Shown here: in pieces, positions 36,732-51,700 of the stretch | Layout: the number at the start of each line of letters is the position of its first letter | Position numbering within the stretch: position 1 is the stretch's first letter | Assembly: GCF_042242105.1 (NCBI RefSeq) | Contig: NC_092023.1 | Span: forward strand, 15,946,433-16,010,432 | Direction: 5' to 3' | Source of the DNA: Pempheris klunzingeri | Lineage: Eukaryota; Chordata; Actinopteri; Acropomatiformes; Pempheridae | DNA length: 64,000 bases | Program-made: the position numbers and the translations under genes | The notes under the pieces: generated by a model | Seen by the model: the letters and a program-made list of their open reading frames with translations, nothing else | Databases searched by the model: none | What the model was told of the DNA's origin: nothing

Positions 36732-39700
36732 TCACAGAATGATGTCATAGAGTCTGCCGACCCTGCCGAGCCACTCGCGTAGTGCCTGGCGGACGCGGGC
36801 GTCGGTCACGTGGCAGGACAGCTGGCTGAGGCAGGGGTAGAGCGCCGGCTGGAGCGCCAGGAAAGAGGAATCCGACAGGAAGAGGACCTGATTGAGGAGA
36901 GTCAAGACCATGTTGGTCCATGCCTGCAAGGGGAGAGAAATCATTTCAACAACAATGCTCACAGCAAGACGTTTGTCCTGCCTGTCTCTCACTCGCTTGC
37001 ATGACTTTACATGTGAGGTCCTTTATGCTAATTTCAAACAGCAGTTTGTCAGTTTGGGTTGTTCAGACAAAATGGTAGCTCTGTAACTCAAAGCAAAACG
37101 TTTTCCATTTAAACAATGTGGTTCAAATTCACGTGTTCACTTGATTGTAATATACAGTTACCATTAGTTGGGCGTTATGTCTCTTTTCATGGTGAGTTGG
37201 TGACTTGTGGACTGAAAAAAAACAGGCCTTGGTTCTCAATTTTGGATGAACAATGATAAAAGGCAGTCTAATGGAGCCCTAATGTATATCTAGTCCTAAT
37301 TTTAATTCCTTAATGTTAATGCTTGCTTAACCTTGTTTCCTTAATCATGAAGGGAAAGAAATGTAACCTAAATGCCCCCCCCCCTTTTTATTAACATGCC
37401 CTTTTAGAAGTGAGTGTCCTTTATTTCTTTATGTTATGTAGATACCCCTAATCTGGCTAATATTATGTTTGCAAACCTCTAAAATCTTAAAATAACTAAT
37501 TAATGTTGCCTTGCCCTAATCTGAACTGATTCACTGAAATTAAGTGAAAAAGGAAGGAATACATTGATTCTTGTTTGGCTAATATATCTGTATAATGTTC
37601 TTATATTTTCATTTCTATTCCAATCACCCACATAATATAACTGTATCAGGGTTGAGTCAGTGTCTGGTTTTGCTGGTGTGGTGTGTGAGCTTAACCCCGC
37701 TTGATTTCATGTGTCATTGTGAGACATTCTGAAAAATGAAAAAGTGGCCTACATCGCCAACTTGGGCTGACGGCGCTAAACTGAACTTACGTTGCATTAG
37801 TAGAAAGCAATACGACAACGTGATTAACATAATGCTTGTTTAGGCCATGAGTCTGAGTGCAAAAAAAAAAAAAGATTGACAGCTCGTGTGCAATTTAGCG
37901 CTGAAGTCAGCGATGAGGAGATAGCTCCTGCGTGGAGGCATGCTGACGCAAGCCGTTGCGGTTTTGACTCGCAGAACTAGGCCCACAGGGTTCAGCAGGG
38001 TTGTGAGGACAGTGGAAGTTAGCAGCTGGTGTCTGGTCCACCCAGCTGATTTAGCCACGGAGGCTAACGTGACAGGGCTGGCATCTGTCATGTGTCTAAA
38101 GTCAAGGCCAGTAACAACTAGGGCTGTCGCAGGGAGGGAATTTCCCCCGTGGTGATTTAGGGTGGCTCAACAGCGTGGTATGCAGTAATTGCAGTAATAG
38201 CAGTTTTAATGTCATTTTTTAAAATTTTATTTTCTTTTTAATCCTGATTTTAGAGCAAGATCAATAAACTTTAATAGTTAGCTGTTGTTGAAAGGTGCCT
38301 GCCCAGGGTTATTACTTGCAGCTGTGATTGGGAAAACAACATGGACGATCCTGAGGAGGTAAACACGGCTGCAAAGACACACCTGAGCAGCGAGCAGAAA
38401 CCCTGCTGAATAATGAGCAGGTGAACAAGGAGCCTGAGAGCCTTTCGCTAAAAGGAGCTCAATAACATAGCATTAAAACACATTAAGCTTGAAGTTGAAT
38501 GGTTGTTGTGAGAAATGAAAACACTATGTGTGAATGACTTGCCGCAAACACTCTCATTCATGGGCTCTCATTATGTTTCACACGGGACCGGCTGAGCCAG
38601 TATTTGACTTAATATCAAACAGGTTGGAATTTTTTACAGCCCAGCCCTACCTGTATCTGAGCCTCGGAGTCCCTCAGCGAGATGCTGTGGGAGCTGATGG
38701 TGGATCCTGACCGTGGTCTCTTCTCCTGCCTCAGGACCTCAGGTCCCGCACTGACGGAGTGCCTTAACGGGGGACCTTGCTGGTCCACCAAATGCTGGGG
38801 CCTCTGTGGGGGCCTTTGCGGCTCCGTGGGGCCCCTCCTCTCCCCTCCCGCTGCCCGGCCCTGCTCCTTCATGAACAGGTTGACGTGGCTCTGCTGTGGC
38901 TGCTGCTGCTGCTGTTTCCTGCGCTTGTACTCCATCATCAGCTTGCTGATGGTTTTGTCTGTGGCGATGGTATACAGTTTGTTGCCGGCGCTTTCCCACC
39001 ATTCCTTTCTCCTTCCCGGTCCAGCACTGCCAGGGGCTCCTCCTACTGAGCTTCCTGTAATGTTGGAGTCCCTCCTCTCGCCTCCGCTCCGGAAGTGGTG
39101 AGGCAGACTGCCTGTGCAGCTGTGATGAAAAAGGAAGTGATACTTTTAATTGGACAGGTGTCTGCAAAGACTGAGTTATCTAAGTCTGAACAATAGGCAG
39201 CACTAGTGCTGTGTAGAAAACACATTATTTCCAAAGGAGAGATCAACTATATTCTCTCAAGCAGCTATGTAAACTTTGCCTTTTTGTTTATCAGTTACTG
39301 GCAGTGAAATAGTAGATAGGAAAGTCAAAGAAAATGCCCCAAAAAACCCCCCCAAAAAATCTTAATTTGAATTTTGACCCCAAATACACCAACAACCACA
39401 ACACATGCCTGCTGGGATTTGCATGTTGAAATGAGGCTGAAATTATGGCAGCTGCTTTCCAGGATTATGTGCTGCTCTTCATTCTGCGCACCCTAGTCCC
39501 TCTTAAACATTCACACTGAAACTGGCATTAGCGTCGTACTGGATCTGTTTAGCCACAGAAATGCTGCGCTTTCAGAAGCACTCACAGGCCAATACACAGC
39601 CACAATGTTTAGCACATGAGTAATAAAATACACTAAAATCCCAGATAACACTCTGAGTCCCTGAGTCAAGACTAAAGTCAGACCTGAATCCTGGGCTGGG

Positions 39701-40820
39701 TGTGGGCGTGTCTCCTGGTGATGCTGCGCTCATGTCCGCTGTCTGCGACCGGTAGCTGCCTTCTTCTGATGGCGTCCCCCTCGCCGAAAGCCCGCTTGCT
39801 GACGTTGGGGTGGAAGTCTCAGACTGGAAGAGGGGGAGGAAGAAGACGTGATCTCCACCTCCTGCTCCTCCTCTCAGCAGCGCCGTCTCCTCCAGCGTGC
39901 TCTCCAGGTCTCGGTGCATTTGGATGTAGCTGTTGCACAGATCCATGCACAGCTTGTAGAGGCGTTTGACCAGCCAGGCCCAGTCTGCGCTGCCCAGCGG
40001 CTGCACGCTGAGGGATGGGATGGGGGCTCGCCAGTGATGACGTTTATCCCGGCCACGAGGGGGGCTGACCTGAGCAGAGCGAAGTGAGAAGAATAAAGTT
40101 GATGATGATGAAAGTTAATAAACTTGATTTTTAATATTACAACAATATGGGTTATTTATCTTGGGTTAAAAGTTCAGGAAAACCATCTGAAGATTGTCTT
40201 CCAAAACCTGGAACAAACTAAAGAGAAAATTACTAACATAAAAAGAGCTGCAGAGGGTCTAATCCAGGAAATCTTTTTGGTTTGTGGGGTGCACAGGTCA
40301 TCTGTCAATCACTATAACCACTACGTGCACCTGCAGTGTTTACTTTGTCTGTTTAGCATTTGTGGCTACTGCTGCTCATCCTTAACATATTTCTTCTTCT
40401 GTGTTTTATTCCAAATAAAGGATAACTGAAAACAGATCATTTTCAGTCAAGATGGTCATATTGTTTGTTTGAAGCTGTCAGAGCTTCACAATGAGTGATA
40501 TAAAAAAAAAAAAGATCAATATTCTTTCTACACCTATTATAACTGCAAAATTGGAGCTACTTTGTACATGTATCACCTGCGCTGTTTCTTCAAAGATGTC
40601 TTCATCCTCTGAGGAAGCAGAGCCAGGGTGAGAAGAGTCAGAGCTCCCCTCCTCTTCCTCATACAGGATCCTCTTCACCTAAATGCAACGACAAGTGATG
40701 CCCAATGGTTGCTAAGGTGTGCAGATTATTAGATAAATAAATTGTAATAAAATATGCAAATGTATTACATTTTGAATGTATTATTTTTGTGTGTGTGTAT
40801 ATATACATACACACACACAC

Positions 40821-40859
<39 letters not shown>

Positions 40860-41076
40860 CATATATATACACGTATATATACACACACACACACACACAT
40901 ATATATACACATATACATATATATACACACACACGTACATATATACATATATATATATACGTATACACACACACACACATATATACACATATATATATAC
41001 ATATACATACATACATATATATATATATATACACATATATATATACATATACATACATACATATATACATACATAT

Positions 41077-41121
<45 letters not shown>

Positions 41122-44100
41122 TATATATATATGTGTGTCTGTTGTTTGGCACTGAGCAGCTAGCATAAAGTCTGCTTATCAGAGTTAATCAAGAAAAAAG
41201 CTTCCTGCTTCAGCTGCACACAAAGTTGATGGGAGCTCTGAGACTGAGCCAGTAAAGTTTGGGCTGTTGGACAAAAACAAAGAGCTTAAAACATTAAAAG
41301 CCTCTGTGGAGCTGAGGGGGACTCCAGAGTTTGATGATTCTCAGTGGGTTTGTCACTATTAAATGAATTAGCACAGCTTTAACCTAAAAGTATGAACTAG
41401 ACTTGCACTGTGGAACTTTTGCCCCCCCCCCCCCCTTTTTTTGCCAGTGACAGTAATTACACAAACACTGTCAACTGATGCTTCTGATGTATGTCCACAG
41501 GTCCTCTGCGTCAACCACTCTCTTTTTATAAGTGTAATCTTTCGCCTTTATATCTGGAACATCAGAACGCATTTTTTCGCCATAGGCTCAGCCAGACCCT
41601 TCAGCTTTTTTCCCTTAATATTTACCCAGTGGAACTTACAACAGGTTTACAGTTCACACAACATTAGGCTTGAGGTAGTACACAGATTGTAATGCATAAA
41701 AAAAACAACATATGAAATATTAAAGAATGTCACCACAGATACCAGCTTTAAAGCACCAAACAAAATACCACTGAATAAAAACCATTGAACTTTGATGATT
41801 GGTGTCTACCTGCTGCGCGGTCATGCCATCGGCTTGGCTGAGTGTGGCACAGAGCAGGGCCTGGAAATACAGGTTGAAACTCATGGCAGACTGACGGTAA
41901 AGATTAGCCGCTCCACAAACACCCGACACCTTCATCAGCAGGTACTTCAGACCTGGCCGAGTGTCAAAGTCCCGCGCTGTCCTGCAGAAGAAGACATAAG
42001 GAAGGAGAAAAGTCAGCTGAGTGCAAAGCTGATCATTATCATCATAAAACACTGTCACCTGCATATATGTCTGACTTTCTTGTTGCAGTAACCTGTAAGA
42101 GTCCAGCAGAAGATCCAGGATTATGGCTAAATTAGTCATGGAGATGTAGCGCAGGAAACCTGCTGTTGATCTGCTGGGGTCAGAGGTCACGGGTGTGACC
42201 CTTTCATGACCTTCGGGCTGCTTGACGAACTCCTCCAGCAGGATGTCATAGAGGTTTTGGAGAAGGACCTGGTGGGACAGCAGACTCACCACGATGGTCC
42301 GGAATGGGATCCTGCAGGATTCAGACACCAGGATGGCGGTCAAAGCTCATTCTCACGCACAATCTCTCTTTCCTCAAGTAAGAAATAAACAGTACTTTAA
42401 AGGTCCAATGTTCGGCTCATTTTCAAGTTCGTGTTTGCATTTGGAAGTCCTACAAGAACAGGTGTACATGGTGGACTGGAGGAGGACTCAGGAGGTTTTT
42501 AGTGGACGGGAACAGTCGGCCTGCTGAAGCGATGGAGGCGGTCAAATGATGAACGCCTTATGACATCATAACGGGAGCCAAATCTAAATGGAGCATTTTC
42601 ACACAGATTTATTGACAGATAGAGCAGGAGAAACAGAGAGAGGACGGTGTTTTCTCCGAGTTTAGTGGTCTCGAGGCACATCGGGGACACGTGTTTACGT
42701 TGAAACGATATTACTAAGTGTGTTTTTGCATATGGGACCGAATTATGCTGTGATTGACCGACTATTGTGGCTTATGAAAATCACTTAGTTTTTAGAGGAG
42801 CTAAAATACATCTTCCTCTCCAAGTTAAGTCCAATATTAATCAATAATTGAATTAAAAAAAACCAAACTATTTTGGTCAAGATCTCAAAATGTCATCATT
42901 TCAAAGGTCGCTCCAAAAATTCTAAATTCTTCTAACTTTGACTTGACAAGTTTCATGCCATACACTTCATTCCATTACTCAGCAAATCTGATCTCATTAT
43001 CGAGATTTATCAACAAATTTGTCACACACCACATATTTTGTCCACATCATGCAGCTCTACAGGTGGATAAGTTAGACTACAGAGATCATACAGAGCCGTG
43101 CTGTATGTGGGCATTTTTCACTCTGTTGTTCAGTCTGACAAACACAATGTTACAGATGTCACAGAAAACAGCCTTACCCTATTTTCCTGTAACCACAGCA
43201 GCAGAAAGACAAACAAAGAGAGTTAGTGAGAATTAGAGAGTTCATTTGGCTGCAAGTTTTTCAATGTTTAAACAAAAAAAAATTACATGCCCTCTGTTTT
43301 ATTCATTTGTTGGACACCTGTGGTTTTTAGCGTTGAAAATATTCATATGAGAACACAAGCCGTCCTTAAAAGTTACTGACGGAGGAGATACGTCCAATAC
43401 TTCCATTTAGCAGCTGTTAACTAAAGAACTTGACACAGGAAACGGACCACAAAGACTGGAATAAAAAGTGCTTGCGTGCTGCAGGCTGGAAAAAGACACT
43501 GAAGGAACATGAAGCGTCTTCGTGAAGTGTGAGGTGTTTTACGTCATGCTGTGGGCAACTGCTGACATCTCGGCTTTAAAGTGTGAAATAAGCTGGTACA
43601 AATAAAATACTATATTCAAAAGAAATTTGCCTTCATGTGTCACCAGAAAAAAAACTGTTGTACATAGTAAACCTTAAATCCTCATCTACATTTAAATCTA
43701 AAAGTCAATTTTAGTAAATCTAAAATAAAGGTCTTCTTGGCACTATATTTCTAAAAGAAGGTGAGAAAAAAAAAACTTGCCTTTTGGCCTTTTGTTTATG
43801 CACCTAAAAAATGTACTTAACATATCAGACACTAGTTTACAAGTCAGACAGTCAAGTGAACTTTAGCACTTTTGGGTCGTATGTGTTTTTTAGACCCAGG
43901 AGAACTACCAAACTGTGTTCTTTATTTGTGTGTATCGTCACTAAAGTATCAGGTAAGTAACCAAAATTAGAATTTATTTTGAGGTCAGGAGCAGCGGGGT
44001 GTGGTTTTAGTGAGGGTGTGAAGTTAGAAAATGAAACCCTGTGGGTTCATTATCAGAACATGTGGAGCGAAACATGCTTGCGTGTCCGTGCTGTCTACCT

Positions 44101-46669
44101 TTTCTGAGTGTGTCCGTTGGACTGCTGGTCAGACGGCAGCTCGATGATGAGAACACAGGACTGAGCATGCTCAAAGCCATCTTTGTTGTTGGGTGTCTTT
44201 GGAGAGCACTGGGTGTCCAACATAAAGACCTGGGACACAAAGAGGACATGTCAGCAAGCTCTCCTGGACCAGCAACACTTGTACTAGTACTAATAGTACA
44301 ATAATGAAGTGATGTTAGTAGTTGTTAGTAGTTGAAACTGTAGAGCAGCACAGGTCATTTTCACCTATGAAGTTTGATGCATTTGGGATATTATAAAGCC
44401 TCTTCTTAATCTGACTGAGGTCAAAGCTGCAGCACAATGATGTTACATGCATCAAGGTTATTCAAGTTAACTAAAATAGGTGTGAAAAAACATTTTCATT
44501 GACTGATAAAAACAAAAACTACCCTTTAGACTTTAAACAATAAAAAACTAACATGAAATGAATCCACTCTGGAAACTAACTGAAATTAAACCGAATTGAG
44601 GACAAAACATTGAAAAATAAAAACGAATAATAAACGGTAACAACTTTGATACCAACACAGAACACGCATAAAGATGATAAAGAGGTTAAAAACATTGAGC
44701 ACAGCATTAAAGATACACAATTTCTGTAACAAAAGACTATACATTACGACAAAGTTATGGTCATTAAAATAATATATTAAAATATAATAATTACTGTCTG
44801 CAAATATTTGGTGAAAAAAATGTTTATATATGCATTAAATTGTAAAAAAAAAAAAAGATTAAAGACCAGATTAAAAAGAAAAAAGGCATTCACATTGGCA
44901 GGAGGATGTTTCCATTCTTCATGGTTGATTTGTGAACTCAGTTTTGTCCTGAGAGCTCATTTAGTTCTTGCTCATCTATTTTCTGAAAGGAGGCAACTAA
45001 GATTTTTTTTATGGCTAAAAAAAAAAAAACATTTGGAGTTTGGATCTGAGGTTGAGGCAACAACAGTTGTTGTGTTTATGATACAGTATCTAAGGCATCC
45101 TGACCTGCTGAGCCATCGCTTTGATCCTCCAGTACTCAGCCTCAGCTGCAGGAGAGTGGGACGGAGCCGCTACCTTGACCTCACAGGCGTCTCCGGAAAA
45201 ACTGTCAGACCCGCTATGAAAACACGCTAGAAGGTTCTGCGGAGACACAGAAAGAGCGAGACGTTAACGGTGATCTGTATCAAATACAAACCCAGGAAAG
45301 CAGCTAAACATGTGAGTGGTTAACAAAAAAAAAAAAAGCTTATGTTTTCTTGCTGTGAGGTAAACGGAGTTACATTTTCAGAGCTCCCTGCAGGATGACA
45401 AACTGAATGAGTAAACCGTTACACTTGCCACATTTAAAAACAGGAGCAATGGAGAATTTACATTTGTCATGTTAGCATGTCGGCGTAATGAAACATTTCT
45501 CGGCGGCACCACTGTGTGTGTGTGTGTGTGTGTGGCTGGCAGATGAAAAAAATAAAATGTAGTTTTCTATCCTGATGAACTCCACATCGGATGTGACCTG
45601 AATGCATTGCTTAGAAAAATTCAGCTTTTCTATAAACCCAGCCAAAGGTCACGTGTTTATGTGTCTGAAAGCATAAGCTACATGTTAAGGATTGACATCC
45701 ACATGCTGTAAGCTTTATGTCGCGGCCTGCCAGTGCCCTACAAACCCTATGCTACATTACATTCTACTTGCTCTCATCTGAGATTTTTCATTAAACACCG
45801 AACATTTTTTCCCTGGCAATGTAAATGCGCTTGTGTATATGTGCATATGTTTACTCACACTTTATTTTCTCAGTAATTTTCTGTGGATATGTTTGTTGTT
45901 CAACTGTATGAAGATCAGCTCAATGTAGCTTTCTAAACCAACTTTTTAGACCCAAAAGTTCAACTGGGGAGGAGATGTTTGAATTTAATGTTTGCAGACT
46001 TTCACATTCCGTTTGGATTTTAAAAGCCCATTTCACCGTATCACCTTACTAAGAAATGAATCATACATGAATTTAAGGAAATCAGTCAGATAAATCTCAG
46101 ATGACTCATACTGCAGGCTGTAAGTGATGTCCCGACCCTGAAGTTCATGAATAAATCACAAAAAGAAAAGTAACTAACTTAATACAGTATGTCCAGTTTT
46201 ACTGGTAGACTGTTAGACCATCATATAATATATGTACACACATGTAAAACCTCCTGAAAGTTACCCCTTCAGTATATAAGCTGTAGCGGGCTATAACGTG
46301 CCACTGGATAATAGGAGCTCTTATATAAACAAGCCATAAGACCTGAATAAATATGATGTTCCACATCAAACAATAACATCAGTCCCAACACGCAGCAAAG
46401 TCACAAAAGCTGTTACATAAACAAAATGACTGCATGTGGCTAAGAGCATGTTAAGCTATATGTTGAGATTTCAATATATTAGACGCATGTTTTAAGCCCT
46501 AAAAACTTTGATTTAGTTGCTCGTCTGTAAGATAAATTCCACAACGGCTTCATCAATAAGAGAATAAAACAAAGGACTCTTTTTTTTTTGTTAACAACAT
46601 TAATTAAGAACATTACCCAGCAAGCATCTACAAATCATTTCTCTCATCTATAACTCATCATCTTTCTGA

Positions 46670-46705
<36 letters not shown>

Positions 46706-48709
46706 TGTGGCTCTAAGCTGTAAAGCTGCTTAGCTGCAGACAGTCAGGCAGCTGCCACAGAACTGCAGGAACACACAGCAGCCTAGAAAAAAAAATGGCT
46801 GCCGATGTCACCTCTACTGAACACACACACACACACACACTCAAACAAAGAGCCATGGGTAGGAGTTGTTCTCCGTGTAGCTGAAATGGAACATCGGGGG
46901 TCAGATTCTCGTCGACGCTGTGCTCTCTAAATCTGTGATCTCACAGGGCACCGAACACCACATCCACACAGCATGTACCATCATCTACAAATTAACCTCA
47001 TTCTCCAAATTCTCCTCAATTTTCATAAAGCTGAGCAGGCTGGGAAATCGCACTCAGCCCAACTTTCAAAATAACTACACTTCATGAAAATGAAACACAC
47101 ACACACACACACATACATATACATACATATAGCATTTGAGGGAAAAAATAAGAGTTACTTTATCACACAGCAAAGGCAAACAAATGAAGCAATTGAACTA
47201 AATTGATAGTGAAACAAGATGCGTCCAGATCCTGATGCCTCTAAAGCTAAACTACATTTCCTGCAACAGGGGAAAAGTTCTATGTGAACTTTTCTAACTT
47301 CTTCATACTTGTGTATGTATATGTCGCCATATTTTCTACTTTGTGCCTTGAGTTCGGCTTTTAGAAATGTCTTACTTACTTTGAGAGGAACCATAATCAA
47401 GTATTATGACTTGTTCAGACTGATTGTATACAGGTAGGCCTACTGGGATTGTCCATCAAAGCTACTCGGACCAATTTGGTTTTTTTTCAATTCTTTTTTT
47501 GTCATTTTACAAGTTGCAGTACTGTACATAGTACGCATGGACTAATTCAGCAACTGTTGAACCTCAACTGTCTCCAGACTGTAAACATATTGCACTTTTC
47601 ATATTTATCATTTATGATATGTGTGAGACAAAGCCGTGACGGAACAAGTCAAAATTCTTTGCTTTCTCCACCACAAGAGGCACCCTGAATGTCGGACTGC
47701 TCCACTGTCTGTATGGTTCTACATCGTCCGCCACTCACCATCTCCAGGACATCTCCATTTTCCAAACATTATTTTTCATGAGCAAAGCGAACAAGGATCA
47801 GGATCAAGTAAAATTGGCAGCGCAGCAGACAGTTTGTCAGCGGTAAGCTGGTAGTTTAGATTCCGTGAATTCATCTAAAATAGCTTCTTCAAAGGTGGCT
47901 GGATGTTGGAGTTTCCTAGAATGCACCAAGGAGCATTTCAAGTCTCTGCCACTTTATTATATTTTCACTAAACTGAACCTGATGGCTGCCTGAAAGTTAA
48001 TTACAACAAAACAAAAAAAAAAAAAGTGGACCTTGGGACATTTGTCTACACAACTGTTTGTTGTCAGTAGGGCTGGGTATGATATCAATTTTTGGGTAAC
48101 CACCAGAAATGTATCTAGCAAAACTTGCAGCTTAATGTTTAGACATTTAACATTTGACAATGCTGGCATCTGAAAAAAAAGATTTTGAAGAAAGGCACAA
48201 TTGCGTACCTTTCTGGTGTTTTTAAACAAATCTGTCGTCGTCAAAGAAGGATTTGGCTTGACTACAGAAGGTAAAAAGGTGGCTTTAAAGCACCATTGTT
48301 TCTTTCCATTCCCAGTTTAATCAGTTTAACAGAGATAAGAGAGATGGAACCGAATAAAACTCTGACACTGCGAGGAGACGAGCGGCTGCTGCGCACAGCT
48401 GTGGGACTGTTTCGGTGTGTGTGTGTGTGTGTGTACGTATGCGGGAGGTTTACTGGGGTTATCGAGCTTAACGTGGAGTGTCAGCATGTTGACAGTATTA
48501 ACAGCAAAGGCTTTTAGATTACTTCTGTCCAACCAGCAGCTTCAGATTGGGGCTGGATTATGTGGTTTACTACAGGGGACTGGCCGGCCGTGCGCGAGTG
48601 TGTCCTGCAAATTTGCTCATTTTCATACCTGCATATTCCTCCCACAGTGAGTCTGCTGACATGTGCATGTGGGCCATTTTAAGTCTATATACCATGTAGT
48701 GTCCACATG

Positions 48710-48749
<40 letters not shown>

Positions 48750-51700
48750 CTTGACCGGCTCTAATGTAGCAGAGAAAGCGTCCTGCAGAGCGCAGCAGGC
48801 CAACCTCCACATCTCTTCTGTGAACACTGGACCCACTGTGACCAAAATATACCTGGAAAGAGGACAGAACGGCAGATTAGGACAGAAATCTTCACCAGCG
48901 TCAGACAAAAACCTACACATTAACACTTTTTAACACAGTGTGCAAAATATTTTAGAACATTTATTTTTACAGGTACAACATAGTCAACAAAGTCAATTAC
49001 ACATCACCATATTTTGTTCTTACAATGTTTACTGTACGAACATTGTTTCTTTTTTCATGCCCTGGTTAATTTTGAGATTTTGTGCTCTCTCCTAGATAAG
49101 TGGAAAGAAAATGTTCAAAATACACAACTCCCGAAAGTAGAAAAGGAGGAGATGTGTGGTCACCTGATGCAGGAGCAGCCCACTCTGGAGATGGTCTCTG
49201 CAGGCTCAGACACACAGGCCACCAGAAGCTTAAACAGATCCTTCAACATCAGGTTGATCAGAGACTCGTAGCCGATATCTGCAACAAGGGAGACACCACA
49301 ACAGCATGTCCCTGAGGTTAAGGATGCATCTCCACACTCAAATTTCATCAGATGTAAAATGCCCCTTTCTTCCTTCTTTCTTTCCGCTCTTCGTCTTGTA
49401 TTCCCTTCCTTTCACTTCATTCTCACTCCCCAGTGAAAATAATCTACTAGAATCTACTGTCCAAATGATCGCAACACACTTGCACAGAACTACAGTGCGG
49501 AAGGAAAAGTCAGATCCGACAGTGGTTGTAGCTGAAGGTTTCAACACTTTCAAAATATATTTAGCATTAAGGAGCTTATTAACAGCAGTGGTGGAAGAAG
49601 TAGTCGGCCACAGTGTAAACATACTCCTTAGTTAAGTAAAAGTACTAAAGTATTAACATTAAATACACTAAAAGTACCAAACATTAACATTATGAGTGCT
49701 TATTAGGCAGAATGGGCTTATTTCAGGAAAACATATATTATTGGATTATAATTATTATAAATTCTTATATTATTATGTACAAGCATCACTGAGGTTGCAG
49801 CTGGTAAAGGGGGAGCCAATTTCAACGAATTTATTTACTGCTGAATATCTCAATCCACAAAAATGACATAATAATTTGAATCTGCAAAGTAACTTAAGCT
49901 GTCAAAATAATTGTAATGGAGTGAAAATTACAACATTTGCATCCAAACCACAGTGGAGTTCAAGTATATATTTACCCCACAGTTATTTGCAGCCTTAAAC
50001 TCATGTGTGATGTCCTCCAGCTTTTCAGGTTCTGTCCCACACTGGCCCAATGACGTTATGTGAAAGTTATTTGAACGAACACCACCAAATGTGGTTAATA
50101 AGGCATCTTTTCTGGTGATCTACTGAACTTATGCTACCTGTTTAGGTAGTTTTACTCAAGCAAAGGTAGAGTCTGAAACTGGTATATACCGTAGTGTTTT
50201 ATTATAGTGTATAATGGAGCTTTCCGAGCCTGAAAATGGGATTTTGACCTTTTACTTCAGTAAAAATAGCAACACCACAGAGTAAAAATACTCCAAACCA
50301 AAAAATAACTCATTGTGCATTTCAGAATAAAACCTATGATATAACCGGATTATAATTACTGATGCATTCATGTGTGCATCACTTGAATGTTGCAGCTGAT
50401 AAAAGGTGGAGCTCATTTCAAGAAGTATGAATATCATAAAATGGACCTCAGAATTGTACTTAGATCCCGTACTTGAGTAAATGTACTTAGTTACATCCCA
50501 CCACTGATTAAAAGGACAAAAAAAAGGACGGCTCAGCACTGCAAACATGATGTATTCTACATTCAGCCGTCTCTCACCTGAGTGTATGAAACTGTTGACG
50601 TGCTCCACCACCAGCTCGCAGCACAGGCCAATGGCGTGTTTGAAGTTTGCGGCTGCCACATCCCAGTAGGAGTGGTCGCCATGGCTACGCTGCAACCACA
50701 GCGACATCACAGGAAGCAGCAGCTGGATTACGGAGAAGATGGCGAACCCCGGACCTGGAGCGAGGAGACGCAGTTAGGCTGTGAGTCGGGTTCAAATCCA
50801 GCCCGGACCTGGACATGTCATCGCCTCTCTCTCCCCCGTGTCTTTCCCGTCTATCTCCACCATCAAAAAAACAAATTTCAACAAAAGCGCCATTTGCGTG
50901 TTACCTGGCACAGTGGTGACCTCTCTGAGCAGAGTAAAGAGCAGTTCCAAGGTTGGAGGCTGGTGTTGACGGGGACAGTTTGACACTGCTGCTGTTAGCT
51001 GCTCCAGTAACAAAATCCACACCTGGATCAGACCTGCAGGACAGAAAATACAGCAACACCCAGCTGGAGTTAGAGAGAGATCAACAAATACAAAGGCCGA
51101 AACGATGTGGACCACAGAGGAGCGAAACATAAGGAAAAGAGACACTTAACCTGTGTCATCGTCAAACTCCTGCAGGACACAGTCCATCCCATCCTCAGTG
51201 CTGATTGAGCGTTCCTGTGATCTCATTGGCAGGCTGGCGAGCCGCGCCCCCAAGAACACTGGCTTGGATTGCATCTTGTAGATCTTTGCCAACAGCTGTC
51301 AAACAAACGCAACACGGCCTCACTTAGGACAACTCCTCCTGGGTTCATTTTTGGGAATGCCCACTCAGCCACTGGCAAAAAGCAGTGGCGTAGATTAGAC
51401 TGTCTAATGGCTAAATAGCTCATTTGGAGGATGGATAACACACTGGCTTGGCTCAGTCACGAAGAGAAGGGGTGCTGTAGGTGGGCTGGGGTACCGTATG
51501 TGCTGTACCGTATATGTAGAATTTGAATTTTCATTTTGAATACGTATGAAACCCTGATGAGAAGCTACAGAATGATATAAAAACCTGAAAAGCTCAAAAA
51601 ATAATGTACTCGCCCTTAAAGTCACAGTGAATAAGAGGAGAAAATACCTGTAGATTTGTGTTATCTGTAGCTACTCAACAAAACAATGTCTATTCTGCAG

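Noticed and set aside
38739-39167. Alternative 142-codon frame opposite or beside the arfgef3 penultimate exon
   Set aside because: It overlaps the real exon 39119-38651 in another frame; the chosen frame keeps phase and matches the known ARFGEF3 tail ([19 protein letters not shown]).
40659-41168. Several Tyr/Ile/His/Thr or Val/Cys-rich frames of 120-150 codons on both strands
   Set aside because: Pure translation of the TA/CA microsatellite in every frame.
42390-42760. Possible dispersed repeat after an arfgef3 exon (AAAGGTCCAATG start)
   Set aside because: The start resembles common fish repeats, but no matching opposite end or target duplication could be found by eye.
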